DNA of 64,000 bases from Flexivirga aerilata (GTDB lineage Bacteria; Actinomycetota; Actinomycetes; Actinomycetales; Dermatophilaceae). Numbering within the stretch: the stretch's first letter is position 1; each line of letters starts with the position of its first letter. The position numbers were made by a program, and so were the translations under genes. The notes under the pieces were generated by a model. The model ran no database searches, was not told the DNA's origin, and worked only from the letters and a program-made list of their open reading frames with translations. Positions 52,902 to 63,682 of this stretch are shown here, one piece after another. The stretch spans positions 2,170,001 through 2,234,000 of the forward strand of contig NZ_JABENB010000001.1 in assembly GCF_013002715.1 (NCBI RefSeq), in the 5' to 3' direction.

Positions 52902-53785
52902 GCCCGCGCCGCGCCGGGGGCGGTAGCGCGACGTCGCCGGCATCCCGGTAGCGCGGCGTGCGTAACCCGCGACTGTTGCGACTTGTGCACGCCTGCGGCG
53001 GGTTTCGCGTGCGTACGCCGCGACCGTTGCGACTTGTGCACGCCTGCGGCGGGTTTCGCGTGCGTACGCCGCGACCGTCGCGACTTGTGCACGCCTGCGG
53101 CTGGTTTCGCGTGCGTAGGCCGCGATCGTTGCGACGTGTGCACGCCTGCGGCTGGTTTCGCGTGCGTACGCCGCGATCGTTGCGACGTGTGCACGCCTGC
53201 GGCTGGTTTCGCGTGCGTACGCCGCGACTGTTGCGACGTGTGCACGCCTGCGGCTGGTTTCGCGTGCGTAGGCCGCGATTGTCGCGACGTGTGCACGCCT
53301 GCGCCCCGTTTCGCGTGCGCACCCCGCGACTGTCGCGACTTGTGCACGCCCGCGCGCATCTCGTAAGTGGTGGTGCGGCTGACGTCACCATCGCTTACGA
53401 GACCGGCGCCTGCTCGCCGAGTCCGCGTGCGCACCCTGCGATCGTCGCGACTTCTGCACGCGTGCGGCCCGTTTCGCGTGCGCACCCCGCGATCGTCGCG
53501 ACTTGTGCACGCGTGCGCGCATCTCGTAAGTGGTGGTGCGGCTGACGTCACCATCGCTTACGAGACCGGCGCCTGCTCGCCGAGTCCGCGTGCGTAACCC
53601 GCGACCGTCGCGACTTGTGCACGCGCAGAGCGGGTTGGGCGTGCGTACGCCGCGACCGTCGCGACTTGTGCACGCCGCCGCCGCCCGCGCGCATGCCGCC
53701 GGCACCCGCCGGAATAACCCCGCACCCCACCCCGTTACACCGCTCAGTTAGTTAAAATTTGAGACATAGGGGAGTGAGTTAGACA
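52902..53785. repeat. 51-bp tandem array with interspersed hairpin cassettes after smc
   Basis: Eight units start at 52981, 53032, 53083, 53134, 53185, 53236, 53287 and 53338, exactly 51 bp apart, with the core CGACTTGTGCACGCCTGCGG and a CGCGTGCGTACGCC half; some units read CGACGTGTGCACG. After the eighth, two copies of a 44-bp hairpin cassette (TCTCGTAAG ... CTTACGAGA) lie at 53359-53402 and 53522-53565, followed by more core words up to about 53675. Repeated peptides can be read in several frames on both strands, but none has a credible start or composition. The LLM gene promoter lies at the right end. Confidence 0.85.
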
Positions 53786-54952
53786 ATGCAGTTCGGACTG
53801 TTCAGCGTCGGCGACGTCACGACGGACCCGACCAACGGACGCACACCGACCGAGGCCGAGCGCGTGCAGTCGATGGTGGCGATCGCCAAGAAGGCCGAGG
53901 AAGTCGGCCTGGACGTCTTCGCCAGCGGCGAGCACCACAACCCGCCGTTCGTGCCCTCGTCGCCGACCACGATGCTCGGCTACATCGCCGCGCAGACCGA
54001 AAACCTCACGCTGTCCACCTCCACCACGCTGATCACGACCAACGACCCGGTGAAGATCGCCGAGGACTTCGCGATGCTGCAGCACCTCGCCGGCGGCCGC
54101 GTCGACCTGATGATGGGTCGCGGCAACACCGGTCCGGTCTACCCGTGGTTCGGCAAGGACATCCGCAAGGGCATCCCGCTCGCGGTCGAGAACTACCACC
54201 TGCTGCGTCGCCTCTGGCGCGAGAAGGTCGTGGACTGGGAGGGCGAGTTCCGCACCCCGCTGCACGGCTACACCTCGACGCCCGCACCACTCGACGGGGT
54301 GCCGCCGTTCGTGTGGCACGGCTCGATCCGCAGCCCGGAGATCGCCGAGCAGGCCGCCTTCTACGGCGACGGCTTCTTCCACAACCACATCTTCTGGAAC
54401 AAGGAGCACACCGAGGCGATGGTGAAGCTCTACCGCCAGCGCTTCGAGCACTACGGACATGGCGCCGCCGACCAGGCGATCGTCGGGCTCGGCGGCCAGA
54501 TCTTCATGGCCGACACCGAGAAGGAGGCCGTACGCCGCTTCCGGCCCTACTTCGACAACGCCCCGGTCTACGGACACGGCCCGTCGCTCGAGAGCTTCAC
54601 CCGCGACACCCCGCTGACCGTCGGCACTCCCGAGCAGGTCATCGAGCGCACGCTCGGCTTCGCCGACTACGTGGGTGACTACCAGCGTCAGCTGTTCCTG
54701 GTCGACCACGCTGGTCTGCCGCTGGAGCAGGTGCTGGAGCAGATCGAGATCCTCGGCAAGGAGGTCGTGCCGGTGCTGCGTCGCGAGTTCGAGGCGCGCC
54801 GTCCGGCGCACGTGCCGAGCGACCCGCCCACGCACAGCTCCCTGCTGGCGCAGGGCCCGGACTCGCCGCACCTGAAGGTCATCAACGCGACCGCCGGCCT
54901 GGAGCAGGCCGACGACGCCAAGAACGCCGAGAACGCCGAGGTGTCGGCATGA
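53786..54952 (+). CDS. Luciferase-like FMN-dependent monooxygenase, CE1758 type
   Basis: A 388-residue LLM-class flavin protein with a TIM-barrel pattern (MQFGLFSVGDVTTDPTNGRTPTEAERVQ, EHHNPPFVPSSPTTMLGYIAAQT, GGRVDLMMGRGNTGPVYPWFG). It fits the subgroup named after Corynebacterium CE1758, which is always paired with an FMN reductase. Its stop overlaps the start of that partner in an ATGA. It oxidises an unknown substrate with reduced FMN and oxygen. Confidence 0.93.
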   Translation: MQFGLFSVGDVTTDPTNGRTPTEAERVQSMVAIAKKAEEVGLDVFASGEHHNPPFVPSSPTTMLGYIAAQTENLTLSTSTTLITTNDPVKIAEDFAMLQHLAGGRVDLMMGRGNTGPVYPWFGKDIRKGIPLAVENYHLLRRLWREKVVDWEGEFRTPLHGYTSTPAPLDGVPPFVWHGSIRSPEIAEQAAFYGDGFFHNHIFWNKEHTEAMVKLYRQRFEHYGHGAADQAIVGLGGQIFMADTEKEAVRRFRPYFDNAPVYGHGPSLESFTRDTPLTVGTPEQVIERTLGFADYVGDYQRQLFLVDHAGLPLEQVLEQIEILGKEVVPVLRREFEARRPAHVPSDPPTHSSLLAQGPDSPHLKVINATAGLEQADDAKNAENAEVSA

Positions 54953-55617
54953 CCCGCAAACTCGTGGTCGTGACCGCCGGTCTGAGTCAGCCCAGCAGCA
55001 CCCGGCTGCTGGCTGACCAGATCTCCGGCGCGGTCGCCGCGGAGGTGACCGCGCGCGGCGAGGCGCTCGACATACAGGTCATCGAACTGCGAGAGCTGGC
55101 AGTCGACCTCGCGACCATGATGGCAACAGCTGGTATGCCGACCAGCCGCCTCAACGAGGCCCGCGAGCAGGTGTCGGCCGCCGACGGGATGATCGTCGTC
55201 ACGCCGGTCTTCGCGGCGAGCTACAGCGGCGTCTTCAAGATGTTCTTCGACGCCCTGGACCCGGACGCGCTGAACGGCATGCCGGTCGTCATCGCCGCGA
55301 CCGCGGGCACCCCGCGGCACTCGATGGTGCTGGACCACGCGCTGCGCCCGCTGCTGACCCACCTGCGCGCGGTCGTGATGCCGACCGGCGTCTTCGCCGC
55401 GACCGAGGACTTCGGTGGCGGCGCCGACGGGCAGCAGCTCAGCGCGCGCATCGGACGCGCCGCCGACGAGCTGGCCGGACAACTCGTCACCGACGGTGGC
55501 GGCTCGGTCGGCGGTTTCACCCCCAACTCTGCCGACACCAAGCAGCGGGACTCTGGAGTGCACGTGCCCGCACAGGTCACGCCGTTCGCGAAGCTGCTGG
55601 ACGGACACTCCGGCTGA
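54949..55617 (+). CDS. FMN reductase, CE1759 type, partner of the LLM monooxygenase
   Basis: A 222-residue flavodoxin-like NAD(P)H:FMN reductase (LVVVTAGLSQPSSTRLLADQI, VSAADGMIVVTPVFAASYSGVFKMFFDALDPDALNGMPVVIAATAG). It should supply reduced FMN to the overlapping monooxygenase gene (4-bp overlap). The pair forms one functional unit, probably in oxidative breakdown of a small molecule. A DUF2752 gene follows 20 bp later but is unlikely to be part of it. Confidence 0.92.
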   Translation: MTRKLVVVTAGLSQPSSTRLLADQISGAVAAEVTARGEALDIQVIELRELAVDLATMMATAGMPTSRLNEAREQVSAADGMIVVTPVFAASYSGVFKMFFDALDPDALNGMPVVIAATAGTPRHSMVLDHALRPLLTHLRAVVMPTGVFAATEDFGGGADGQQLSARIGRAADELAGQLVTDGGGSVGGFTPNSADTKQRDSGVHVPAQVTPFAKLLDGHSG

Positions 55618-55637
55618 CCGCACATTAGGCTGGCCGC

Positions 55638-56084
55638 ATGACCACCCCGGACCTTGCCGCACCGCGCACTCGGCAGCCCTCACGGGCCGACCGGGTGCGC
55701 GGCCCGTTGCTGGGGGCGGTCGGCGGCGTGGCGGCGTTGGTACTGCTGCGGATCCACGATCCGCACGGTTCCGGGTCCTACGGCTACTGCCCGTTCCTCA
55801 CCGTCACCGGCGCACCGTGCCCGCTCTGCGGTGGCCTGCGCGCGATGAACGACCTGACACACGGCAACCTCTCCGCGGCGCTGCTCAGCAATGCGGCCGC
55901 GGTCTTCATCCTGGTTGCCGGCGCAGTGCTGATCGCGCGCTGGTTCGTCCGCCGCTGGAAGGGCGACGCCGAAGCCGCGCTGCTGCCGGCGGGGCGTATG
56001 CCGCTGCTGATCTTCGGCGTCGCGATGATCGTCTTCACCGTCTACCGATGGACGCCCTGGGGCAGCTGGCTCTACCAGGGTTGA
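55638..56084 (+). CDS. DUF2752 membrane protein
   Basis: A 148-residue membrane protein with the DUF2752 signature CPFLTVTGAPCPLCGGLRA (residues about 54-72), three hydrophobic segments and two CxxC-like cysteine sites. The family is widespread and of unknown function; the cysteines may bind metal. A terminator follows. Confidence 0.88.
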   Translation: MTTPDLAAPRTRQPSRADRVRGPLLGAVGGVAALVLLRIHDPHGSGSYGYCPFLTVTGAPCPLCGGLRAMNDLTHGNLSAALLSNAAAVFILVAGAVLIARWFVRRWKGDAEAALLPAGRMPLLIFGVAMIVFTVYRWTPWGSWLYQG

Positions 56085-56122
56085 GACGCCCGGCGGCTGC
56101 GGCGCGGGAAAGCGCCCATACG

Positions 56123-56153
56123 GGGAAGGGGGCGGCCACCGGCCGTCCCCTTC
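56123..56153. terminator. Terminator between convergent genes
   Basis: GGAAGGGGGCGGCC at 56123-56136 pairs with GGCCGTCCCCTTCC at 56140-56153 (one mismatch, 3-nt loop). It lies between the DUF2752 stop at 56084 and the DUF4190 stop at 56182. Confidence 0.7.
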
Positions 56154-56181
56154 CGCGTTGTCGAGCGTCTAGCGCTGTCGC

Positions 56182-56622
56182 CTAGTTGTTCGCCAGCACC
56201 GTGAACCGCAGGATGATGCCGACGATCGACAGCACCGTGCCGACGATGCCGCAGATGTAGCCGGCCTGCACCTTGCCGCGGCCGCCGATCGCGCCGCCCG
56301 AGGCGTCGATCTGCTGGAGGGCGTTGCGGCCCATGATGATCGCCGGGATGCCGGTCAGGAGGCCACAGCACGGGATGCTGAGGATGCCCAGGATGAGGAT
56401 CAGCGTGGACTGCTTGTGCTCCTGCGGCACGCCGCTGTAACCACCCGGAGCGGGCTGGCCACCGCCGTAACCGCCGCCGGCCGGCGGGTAGTCGCCCTGC
56501 GGGGCGCCATACTGCGGCGCGCCGTACTGACCCGGCTGGCTCTGGCCGTACTGCGGCTGGTCACCCGGCTTCTGCTCACCGTAGCCGCCCGGCTGGTTCG
56601 GGTCGTTCGGGTAATTGCTCAT
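56182..56622 (-). CDS. DUF4190 membrane protein with a Gly/Gln/Pro/Tyr-rich head
   Basis: A 146-residue protein. The first ~75 residues are low-complexity (repeats of GQYGAPQYGAPQG type); the rest has two membrane helices (LILILGILSIPCCGLLTGIPAIIMGRNAL and VQAGYICGIVGTVLSIVGIIL) with the G-R-x-A loop of DUF4190. The start is the ATG at 56622 (MSNYPNDPNQPGGYG). Function unknown; the disordered head may bind protein partners. Confidence 0.85.
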   Translation of the reverse strand: MSNYPNDPNQPGGYGEQKPGDQPQYGQSQPGQYGAPQYGAPQGDYPPAGGGYGGGQPAPGGYSGVPQEHKQSTLILILGILSIPCCGLLTGIPAIIMGRNALQQIDASGGAIGGRGKVQAGYICGIVGTVLSIVGIILRFTVLANN

Positions 56623-56651
56623 CTGATTCCTTCCCTCGTGTTGGGGCGACC

Positions 56652-57191
56652 CTAACCGACTTCCGAGGCTGGCGCGCGGTGCCGCGAACGATGCCGCCGG
56701 ACGGCGTCGCGGTTGGCACATGCGGGGGAGCAGTAGCGCTGCCGGCCGTTCCTGGTGGTGTCGGCGAACGCGTTGCCGCACTCGGGCAGCGCACACCGGG
56801 AGAGCCGGTGCATGCCGCGCTGCACGAGGTGCACCGTCAGACCCATCGTCAGCAGCGCCGAAAGCATTGCGGCGTATGACATTTCGGCATCTCGATAGTG
56901 CAGGTGGAAGCCGTCGCCGGCGTGGTCGGTCACCCGCGGATGGGCCGTATGCCGAGCCAGCAATTCGTTCAGCAGCCGCACCCGGTCGGATGCCTCAGCG
57001 GTGTCGATCAGCCGGTCGATGTCGTCCAGGTAACGATCGAGCGAGGCCAGATCCGCGCGCTTCGCGCCCGGGCGGTGCACCACGCCGGCGGCGTCGCACC
57101 GTGCCTGCAGCGCCCGAACCGTCGCCGGACGGTCGTTAAGCAGAGCGACGGCGAGCAGCGTCGGCTCCTCGCCGTAAGGGTTGATATGCAC
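56652..57191 (-). CDS. CGNR zinc-finger regulator-like protein
   Basis: A 179-residue protein from a GTG at 57191 (MHINPYGEEPTLLAVALLNDRPATVRALQ). The C-terminal ~45 residues form a CGNR-type zinc finger (LSRCALPECGNAFADTTRNGRQRYCSPACANRDAVRRHR). The N-terminal part matches the DUF1470-like domain that accompanies it. Such proteins are putative transcription regulators. It is divergent from the small gene at 57218, 26 bp away. Confidence 0.85.
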   Translation of the reverse strand: MHINPYGEEPTLLAVALLNDRPATVRALQARCDAAGVVHRPGAKRADLASLDRYLDDIDRLIDTAEASDRVRLLNELLARHTAHPRVTDHAGDGFHLHYRDAEMSYAAMLSALLTMGLTVHLVQRGMHRLSRCALPECGNAFADTTRNGRQRYCSPACANRDAVRRHRSRHRAPASEVG

Positions 57192-57217
57192 AATGCCATT
57201 ACACCAGGCTCGTGCGT

Positions 57218-57418
57218 ATGACGACAGTCCTCGCCGAAAGTCCAGTCCCCACAACGGAACGGCGGCTTCCGCCGCCCGCGGCCGCGCCCCACCGGCACGG
57301 CTGGGTCACGCGATCACGGCACAGCACGAGCGAAGGCGTCCTGTGCTACCGGCAGTGCGTGTGCGGCGCCTGGCAGGTGCACCGCGGCGGCGAAAACATT
57401 GGGACCGTTGGGGATTGA
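57218..57418 (+). CDS. Small Cys-containing protein of unknown function
   Basis: A 66-residue protein (MTTVLAESPVPTTERR ...). The core HGWVTRSRHSTSEGVLCYRQCVCGAWQVHR has three cysteines close together and looks like a small zinc ribbon. Similar short proteins, with the HGW ... SRH-TSEG ... CxCG pattern, are frequent in actinobacteria. It is divergent from the CGNR gene, which could regulate it. Confidence 0.72.
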   Translation: MTTVLAESPVPTTERRLPPPAAAPHRHGWVTRSRHSTSEGVLCYRQCVCGAWQVHRGGENIGTVGD

Positions 57419-57430
57419 GCTTGGGACTGG

Positions 57431-58642
57431 TCAGTCGGCCAGCGCGCCGTAGACGAGCTGCTTGAGCTCCTGGCGCACCGGATAGGCGCTGGACGGCATC
57501 AGCTGGGTCATCAGGATCGCCGTCAGGTCCTCGACCGGGTCGACCCAGAAGTAGGTGGATGCCAGCCCGCCCCAGCCGTATTCGCCGACCGAGCTCGCGA
57601 TGCCGGTCGCCTGCGGATCAGTGGTGACGGAGAAGCCGAGACCGAATCCGACGCCGCTGAAGGGAGTTTCGGCATACAGCGGGATGCCGAACTCCTCCAG
57701 GTCGGCCCCTCCGGGCAGGTGGTTGCTCGCCATGAAGCGCACCGTGCGATCGGAGAGCAGTCGCACACCGTCGAGCTCGCCGCCGCGGCGCAGCATCTCG
57801 GTGAAACGCCAGTAGTCGTCCATCGACGACACGAGCCCGCCGCCGCCGGACAGCATGTGCGGCTTCTGCAGCGCCGCCTTGCCGAACGCGTCGAAGCGCA
57901 CCGCGCCGTCGGGGCTGAGCGCGTAGAGCGCCGCCAGGCGATCGGGGTCGACGGCCTGAAAGGCGGTGTCGCGCATGCCGAGCGGGCCGGTGATCTCCGC
58001 CGCGAAGAAGTCGTCCAGACTGCGCCCGGAGACGACCTCGACCACCCGGCCGAGCACGTCGGTGGACACCCCGTAGTTCCAGCAGCTGCCCGGGTCGAAG
58101 CGCAACGGCATCGCCGCCCAGCTGTCGCACGCGGCCGCCAGGTCCATGCCGGCGGGCGGCCCGAACTCCTGACCGGCGAGGCGCATGACCTCGTCGGTGA
58201 CGTGCACCCGGTGGAAGCCGTAGGTTAGCCCGGAGGTGTGGGTGAGCAGGTGCTTGACCCGCATGGGCTCGGTCGCCGGCCGGGTGACCGGCTTGGCCGC
58301 GGGACCCCCGACATACACCTGCAGGTCGGCGAAGGACGGAATGAACGTGCTCACCGGGTCGTTCAGCGACAGCTCGGCCCGCTCGTAGAGCATCATCGCC
58401 GCGACCGAGGTCACCGGTTTGGTCATCGAGTAGATCCGGTAGAGCGTGTCCGCCGTGATCGGCAGGCCGGCCTCGCGATCACGCTGTCCCAGCATCGCGT
58501 CGTGTATGACGGCGCCGCCCTTCGACACCCGCACATGCCAACCGGCGAGCCGCCCGTCGTCGACATAGGCGCTCAGGTGATCGTCGATCCGGCGCAGCCG
58601 GTCGGAGGCGATGCCGGTCGGGCTGGATGCATCGATCGTCAT
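57431..58642 (-). CDS. Serine hydrolase of the beta-lactamase/esterase family
   Basis: A 403-residue protein with the SxxK motif SMTKPVT (S72, K75), a tyrosine motif WNYGVSTD (Y190) and HLLTHTSGLTYG. It resembles class C beta-lactamase-type esterases and D-aminopeptidases. No signal peptide is seen with the ATG at 58642, so it is probably a cytoplasmic esterase or peptidase rather than a resistance enzyme. It converges with the small gene at 57218. Confidence 0.9.
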   Translation of the reverse strand: MTIDASSPTGIASDRLRRIDDHLSAYVDDGRLAGWHVRVSKGGAVIHDAMLGQRDREAGLPITADTLYRIYSMTKPVTSVAAMMLYERAELSLNDPVSTFIPSFADLQVYVGGPAAKPVTRPATEPMRVKHLLTHTSGLTYGFHRVHVTDEVMRLAGQEFGPPAGMDLAAACDSWAAMPLRFDPGSCWNYGVSTDVLGRVVEVVSGRSLDDFFAAEITGPLGMRDTAFQAVDPDRLAALYALSPDGAVRFDAFGKAALQKPHMLSGGGGLVSSMDDYWRFTEMLRRGGELDGVRLLSDRTVRFMASNHLPGGADLEEFGIPLYAETPFSGVGFGLGFSVTTDPQATGIASSVGEYGWGGLASTYFWVDPVEDLTAILMTQLMPSSAYPVRQELKQLVYGALAD

Positions 58643-58772
58643 GCTCCGGAAGTGTGCCACCGACCCGCCCGCGGACGGCGCAGGGTGAACATTGCATGAC
58701 AGTTGCACGACACAGGGGGCTCATGGCCCGCGCATACTGGGATTTGCAGCTCCGACAGCGCACAATTGGCGC

Positions 58773-59090
58773 ATGCTGTGGCTGATTCTCGCGCTGGTCG
58801 TCTGTGTCGCGCTCGCCTCCGTCGTCGTCGGCCTCGTCGCCGTCCCCGCGCGCCGCGAGGGGCGGCAGGTGCTGACCGAACGCGGGGAGCGGATGGTCAA
58901 CTCGGTCGCCGACCGCACCGACAAGGTCGCCAAGGGCGCCAAGCGGGCCGTCGCCGAGCGCACCGCCAAGGACACCGGCAGGGACACCGGGAAGAACGCA
59001 GCCAACGCCACGGCCACGGACGGCGTGCCCGCTGCCACCGCCCAGAAGCAGGCCGGCGCCGAGAAGAACAGCGAGCAGGCCGCCAGCTGA
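58773..59090 (+). CDS. Membrane-anchored small basic protein
   Basis: A 105-residue protein with one N-terminal membrane helix (MLWLILALVVCVALASVVVGLVAVPARREGRQ) followed by a hydrophilic Lys/Ala/Thr-rich tail (DRTDKVAKGAKRAVAERTAKDTGRDTGKNAANATATDG). It resembles the small proteins found just before ftsY in some actinobacteria, but I do not know a function. Composition fits the host. Confidence 0.72.
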   Translation: MLWLILALVVCVALASVVVGLVAVPARREGRQVLTERGERMVNSVADRTDKVAKGAKRAVAERTAKDTGRDTGKNAANATATDGVPAATAQKQAGAEKNSEQAAS

Positions 59091-59133
59091 CGCGCCGGAC
59101 CCTCACCGACCGCCATCGTCGGTGAGGTTTGTC

Positions 59134-60432
59134 ATGATGTGGGGCGTGGATGCGCTCTGGGAGATCCTTCTCGTCATAACCGTCGTCGTGCTCGGCGGTC
59201 TCGGACTCGTCGTCGGCCTGGTGCGAGGTCGCGGTCGCAAGGCGGCCCCGCCGGTCACCCCGCCACCGCCGGCGCGTGAGGCGAAGACCCGCACGGCCAA
59301 CACCTACCGGCCGAGTTCGACCGCCACGATCGACACCAGCAAGGGCAGCACGCCCGCGCCGCCGAAGCCTGCGGAGCGCGAGCCGGAGCCGCCGGTCGTC
59401 GAACCCGAGACCCCGCCGGTCGAGCCCACCCCGGCGGACACCGTCGAGACCACTGCGCCGCCGGCCGCCCCGGCGCCGGCACCTGCCGAGCCGGAGGTCG
59501 AGCGTCCGGAGTCGGCCCGCGGTCGGATGACCAAGCTGCGCTCGCGGCTGGCCCGCTCCAACAGTGCGATGGGCAAGGGCCTGCTCACGGTGCTCTCCGG
59601 CGACAAGCTGGACGATGCGGTCTGGGAGGAGGTCGAGGACACCCTGCTCGGGGCGGACCTCGGCGTCGAGGCCACCACCGAGATCGTCGACGGCCTGAAA
59701 CGTCGAGTGCAGGTTGAGGGTTCGCCGAGCGCGGAGCAGCTGGAGCAGTGGCTGCACGAGGAGCTGCTGGCCCAGGTCAACCCCGACATGGACCGCCGCA
59801 TCGCCGCGTCCCGCGTGGGCGACCGGCCGGCCGTCGTCATGGTCGTCGGCGTCAACGGCACCGGCAAGACCACCACGGTCGGCAAGCTCGCCCGCGTGCT
59901 GGTCGCCGAGGACAAGGACGTCGTGCTCGGCGCCGCCGACACCTTCCGCGCGGCCGCCGCCGACCAGCTCGAGACCTGGGGCGGACGCGTCGGCGTGCCG
60001 ACCGTGCGCTCCGACAAGGAGGGCGCCGACCCCGCGGCCGTCGCGTTCGACGCGGTCAAGGAGGGCCAGGACGGCGAGGTCGACGTGGTCATCGTCGACA
60101 CCGCCGGCCGGTTGCACAACAAGGTCGGGCTGATGGACGAGCTGGCCAAGGTCAAGCGGGTCATCGAGAAGCAGAGCCCGATCGACGAGTGCCTGCTGGT
60201 GCTCGACGCGACCACCGGCCAGAACGGCATGCGCCAGGCCGAGATCTTCGCCCAGGCGGTCGACATCACCGGCGTCGCGCTCACCAAGCTCGACGGCACC
60301 GCCAAGGGCGGCATCGTGGTGCTGGTGCAGCGCGAGCTCGGGGTGCCGGTCAAGCTCGTCGGACTCGGAGAGGGCCCGGACGACCTGGCGCCGTTCGACC
60401 CGAAGGCGTTCGTGGACGCGGTGCTGGACTGA
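59134..60432 (+). CDS. ftsY: Signal recognition particle receptor FtsY
   Basis: An SRP receptor of about 432 residues that guides ribosome-SRP complexes to the translocon. It begins with a membrane-targeting helix ([23 protein letters not shown]), then a Pro/Glu-rich acidic linker, the helical N domain ([42 protein letters not shown]) and the GTPase G domain with [36 protein letters not shown] and [10 protein letters not shown]. The start is uncertain (59122, 59134, 59137 or 59146). amt-glnB-glnD follow downstream, as is usual in actinobacteria. Confidence 0.95.
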   Translation: MMWGVDALWEILLVITVVVLGGLGLVVGLVRGRGRKAAPPVTPPPPAREAKTRTANTYRPSSTATIDTSKGSTPAPPKPAEREPEPPVVEPETPPVEPTPADTVETTAPPAAPAPAPAEPEVERPESARGRMTKLRSRLARSNSAMGKGLLTVLSGDKLDDAVWEEVEDTLLGADLGVEATTEIVDGLKRRVQVEGSPSAEQLEQWLHEELLAQVNPDMDRRIAASRVGDRPAVVMVVGVNGTGKTTTVGKLARVLVAEDKDVVLGAADTFRAAAADQLETWGGRVGVPTVRSDKEGADPAAVAFDAVKEGQDGEVDVVIVDTAGRLHNKVGLMDELAKVKRVIEKQSPIDECLLVLDATTGQNGMRQAEIFAQAVDITGVALTKLDGTAKGGIVVLVQRELGVPVKLVGLGEGPDDLAPFDPKAFVDAVLD

Positions 60433-60574
60433 GCTCTTTTCGGTATGGCGGCCTGATCGCGGGTTTCGATACCGCGGCCGGAGCGGGTTTCGATACGGCT
60501 CGCTGGTTTCGATACGGCGGCGCCGGCGAGCAAGCTCGCCGGCGCCGCCTACTCAACCAGCTCGGACCGCCTAC
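60433..60574. repeat. Repeat element and strong hairpin after ftsY
   Basis: Three GGTTTCGATAC words (around 60460, 60483 and 60505) and two CCTACTCAACCAGC words (60548 and 60570) surround a perfect hairpin: GGCGGCGCCGGCGAGC at 60516-60531 and its complement at 60534-60549, with a 2-nt loop. It separates ftsY from the convergent MpaB-type gene and probably terminates both. It belongs to the same CGATAC/TACTC family as the elements at 22.2 and 63.4 kb. Confidence 0.75.
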
Positions 60575-61474
60575 TCAACCAGCGGTGGTGACGCGGCGGT
60601 CGCGCTGGACCTGCGGGTCGGACAGCATCCAGCGCACCGCGCCGGCGCCGAACGCGCCGGTGCCGCGCAGCGCGAGCGCGCCGCCGGGTGGCAGGTGCAC
60701 GCCGAGCATCCGGCGGGCGTAACCGGGCAGGGTGCCGATCGCCCCCGCCACCAGGCTGAGATAGCCCGGCCGCGCCGCGAGCGGCAGCGGCGGCTCGAAC
60801 ACGATGAACCGCAACGCCGCGCGTGCCGCCGGGGTCGCCCGCAACTGCGGGCGGTATGACGCGAGCGTCGCGCGCAGTTCGGCCACCGAGGTCGGGGCGC
60901 CGACGAACCCGAGCCGGCTCGACACCGACCCGATCTGCGCGACATAGCGGTCGGCCTCGGCATCGGTGAGGGTGCCGCCCCCGAACGCCCGGAAGCAGGT
61001 GAGGAAGCTGTCGGCCTCCGCGGCGTGCACCCAGGCCAGCAGCGCCGGGTCGTCGGCGCGATAGGGCACACCGTCCAACTCGCCGTGCACCCGCCGGTGG
61101 ATGCCGCGCACCCTGGCGAGCAGCCGCTCGGCGTCCGGGATCGTGCCGAACGTCGTGGTGGAGATGAAGTTGCTGGTCTGCTGCAGGCGGCCCCACGGGT
61201 CGTCGCGGTAGCTGGAGTGCTGGTCGACGCCGGCCATCGCGAGCGGGTGCAGCGACTGCAGCAGCAGCGCCCGGATGCCGCCGACGAACATCGACGCGTC
61301 CAGGTGCACCCGCCAGATCGGGTCGGTCGGGGTGAACCACCGCTCGCCGCGTTTGCCCCAGATCCCGTCAGCGCGGCGCTGCGCGTCCTCGCCGGCGACC
61401 CGCTGCCGCAACTCGAGCGCCGCCCGGTGGCGCACCGTGTCGTGCAGGGTGCGGAGCGGCGTCATACGCACCAT
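60575..61474 (-). CDS. MpaB/DUF2236-type oxygenase, second copy
   Basis: A 299-residue protein of the DUF2236 family, different from the one at 31935. Visible are [53 protein letters not shown] and [48 protein letters not shown], the typical heme-region pattern of this group. Substrate unknown. It is divergent from amt with about 130 bp between starts. Confidence 0.85.
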   Translation of the reverse strand: MVRMTPLRTLHDTVRHRAALELRQRVAGEDAQRRADGIWGKRGERWFTPTDPIWRVHLDASMFVGGIRALLLQSLHPLAMAGVDQHSSYRDDPWGRLQQTSNFISTTTFGTIPDAERLLARVRGIHRRVHGELDGVPYRADDPALLAWVHAAEADSFLTCFRAFGGGTLTDAEADRYVAQIGSVSSRLGFVGAPTSVAELRATLASYRPQLRATPAARAALRFIVFEPPLPLAARPGYLSLVAGAIGTLPGYARRMLGVHLPPGGALALRGTGAFGAGAVRWMLSDPQVQRDRRVTTAG

Positions 61475-61603
61475 TATGCGCGTCTCGTATGACGAGACCT
61501 CCGGCCCAGGTAATGAACCGTTAACCGCTCGGCCGCGCTTGCAACATGCTCGTAACACAACGTGCGACACCGCCGAAACCGCACGGGCGCAGAGTGTTTG
61601 GCC
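61475..61603. promoter_or_regulatory. Promoter region of amt
   Basis: 129 bp between the divergent MpaB-type gene and amt. A GTAAC lies about 61550 and a GAAAC about 61575, but they are not spaced like the glnA GlnR box, so GlnR control of amt is possible but not shown. Confidence 0.35.
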
Positions 61604-63339
<1,736 letters not shown>

Positions 63340-63655
63340 TCTCGATACGCGGCTCGTTCCTCGCCGCTACTCGATCAGCGGGGCCTCGCTGGTTGAGTAG
63401 CGGGGGAGCGAAGCGGAGGAGCGTATCGAAACCTGGGGCGGTGATCTCGATACGCGGCTCGTCCCTCGCCGCTACTCGATCACCAGGGGTGGGCACTCGA
63501 TCAGCGGGGCCTCGCTGGTTGAGTAGCGGGGGAGCGCAGCGGAGGAGCGTATCGAAACCTGCGGCGGTGAGCTCGATACGCGGCTCGTTCCTCGCCGCTA
63601 CTCGATCACCATGCGGGGCTACTCGATCAGCAGGGGTAGCTACTCGATCAGCAGT
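63340..63655. repeat. Alternating intergenic repeats between glnB and glnD
   Basis: Element A (CTCGATACGCGGCTCGT ... CGCTACTCGATCA, about 40 bp) occurs at 63341, 63446 and 63572, and element B (GGTTGAGTAGCGGGGGAG ... GCGTATCGAAACC, about 43 bp) at about 63391 and 63517. They alternate A-B-A-B-A, then short TACTCGATCA words follow. Each element is an imperfect palindrome. The block lies inside the amt-glnB-glnD cluster. Confidence 0.85.
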
Positions 63656-63682
63656 TGGGCCACACGAAAGGGGTTGCGGGGT

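Noticed and set aside
52981..53675. Repeat protein with a 17-residue period
   Set aside because: The 51-bp period keeps several frames open on both strands; none has a ribosome site or credible composition, so I treat it as DNA repeat.
61550..61580. GlnR box at the amt promoter
   Set aside because: GTAAC and GAAAC are present but not with the 6-bp spacing; kept only as a weak possibility.
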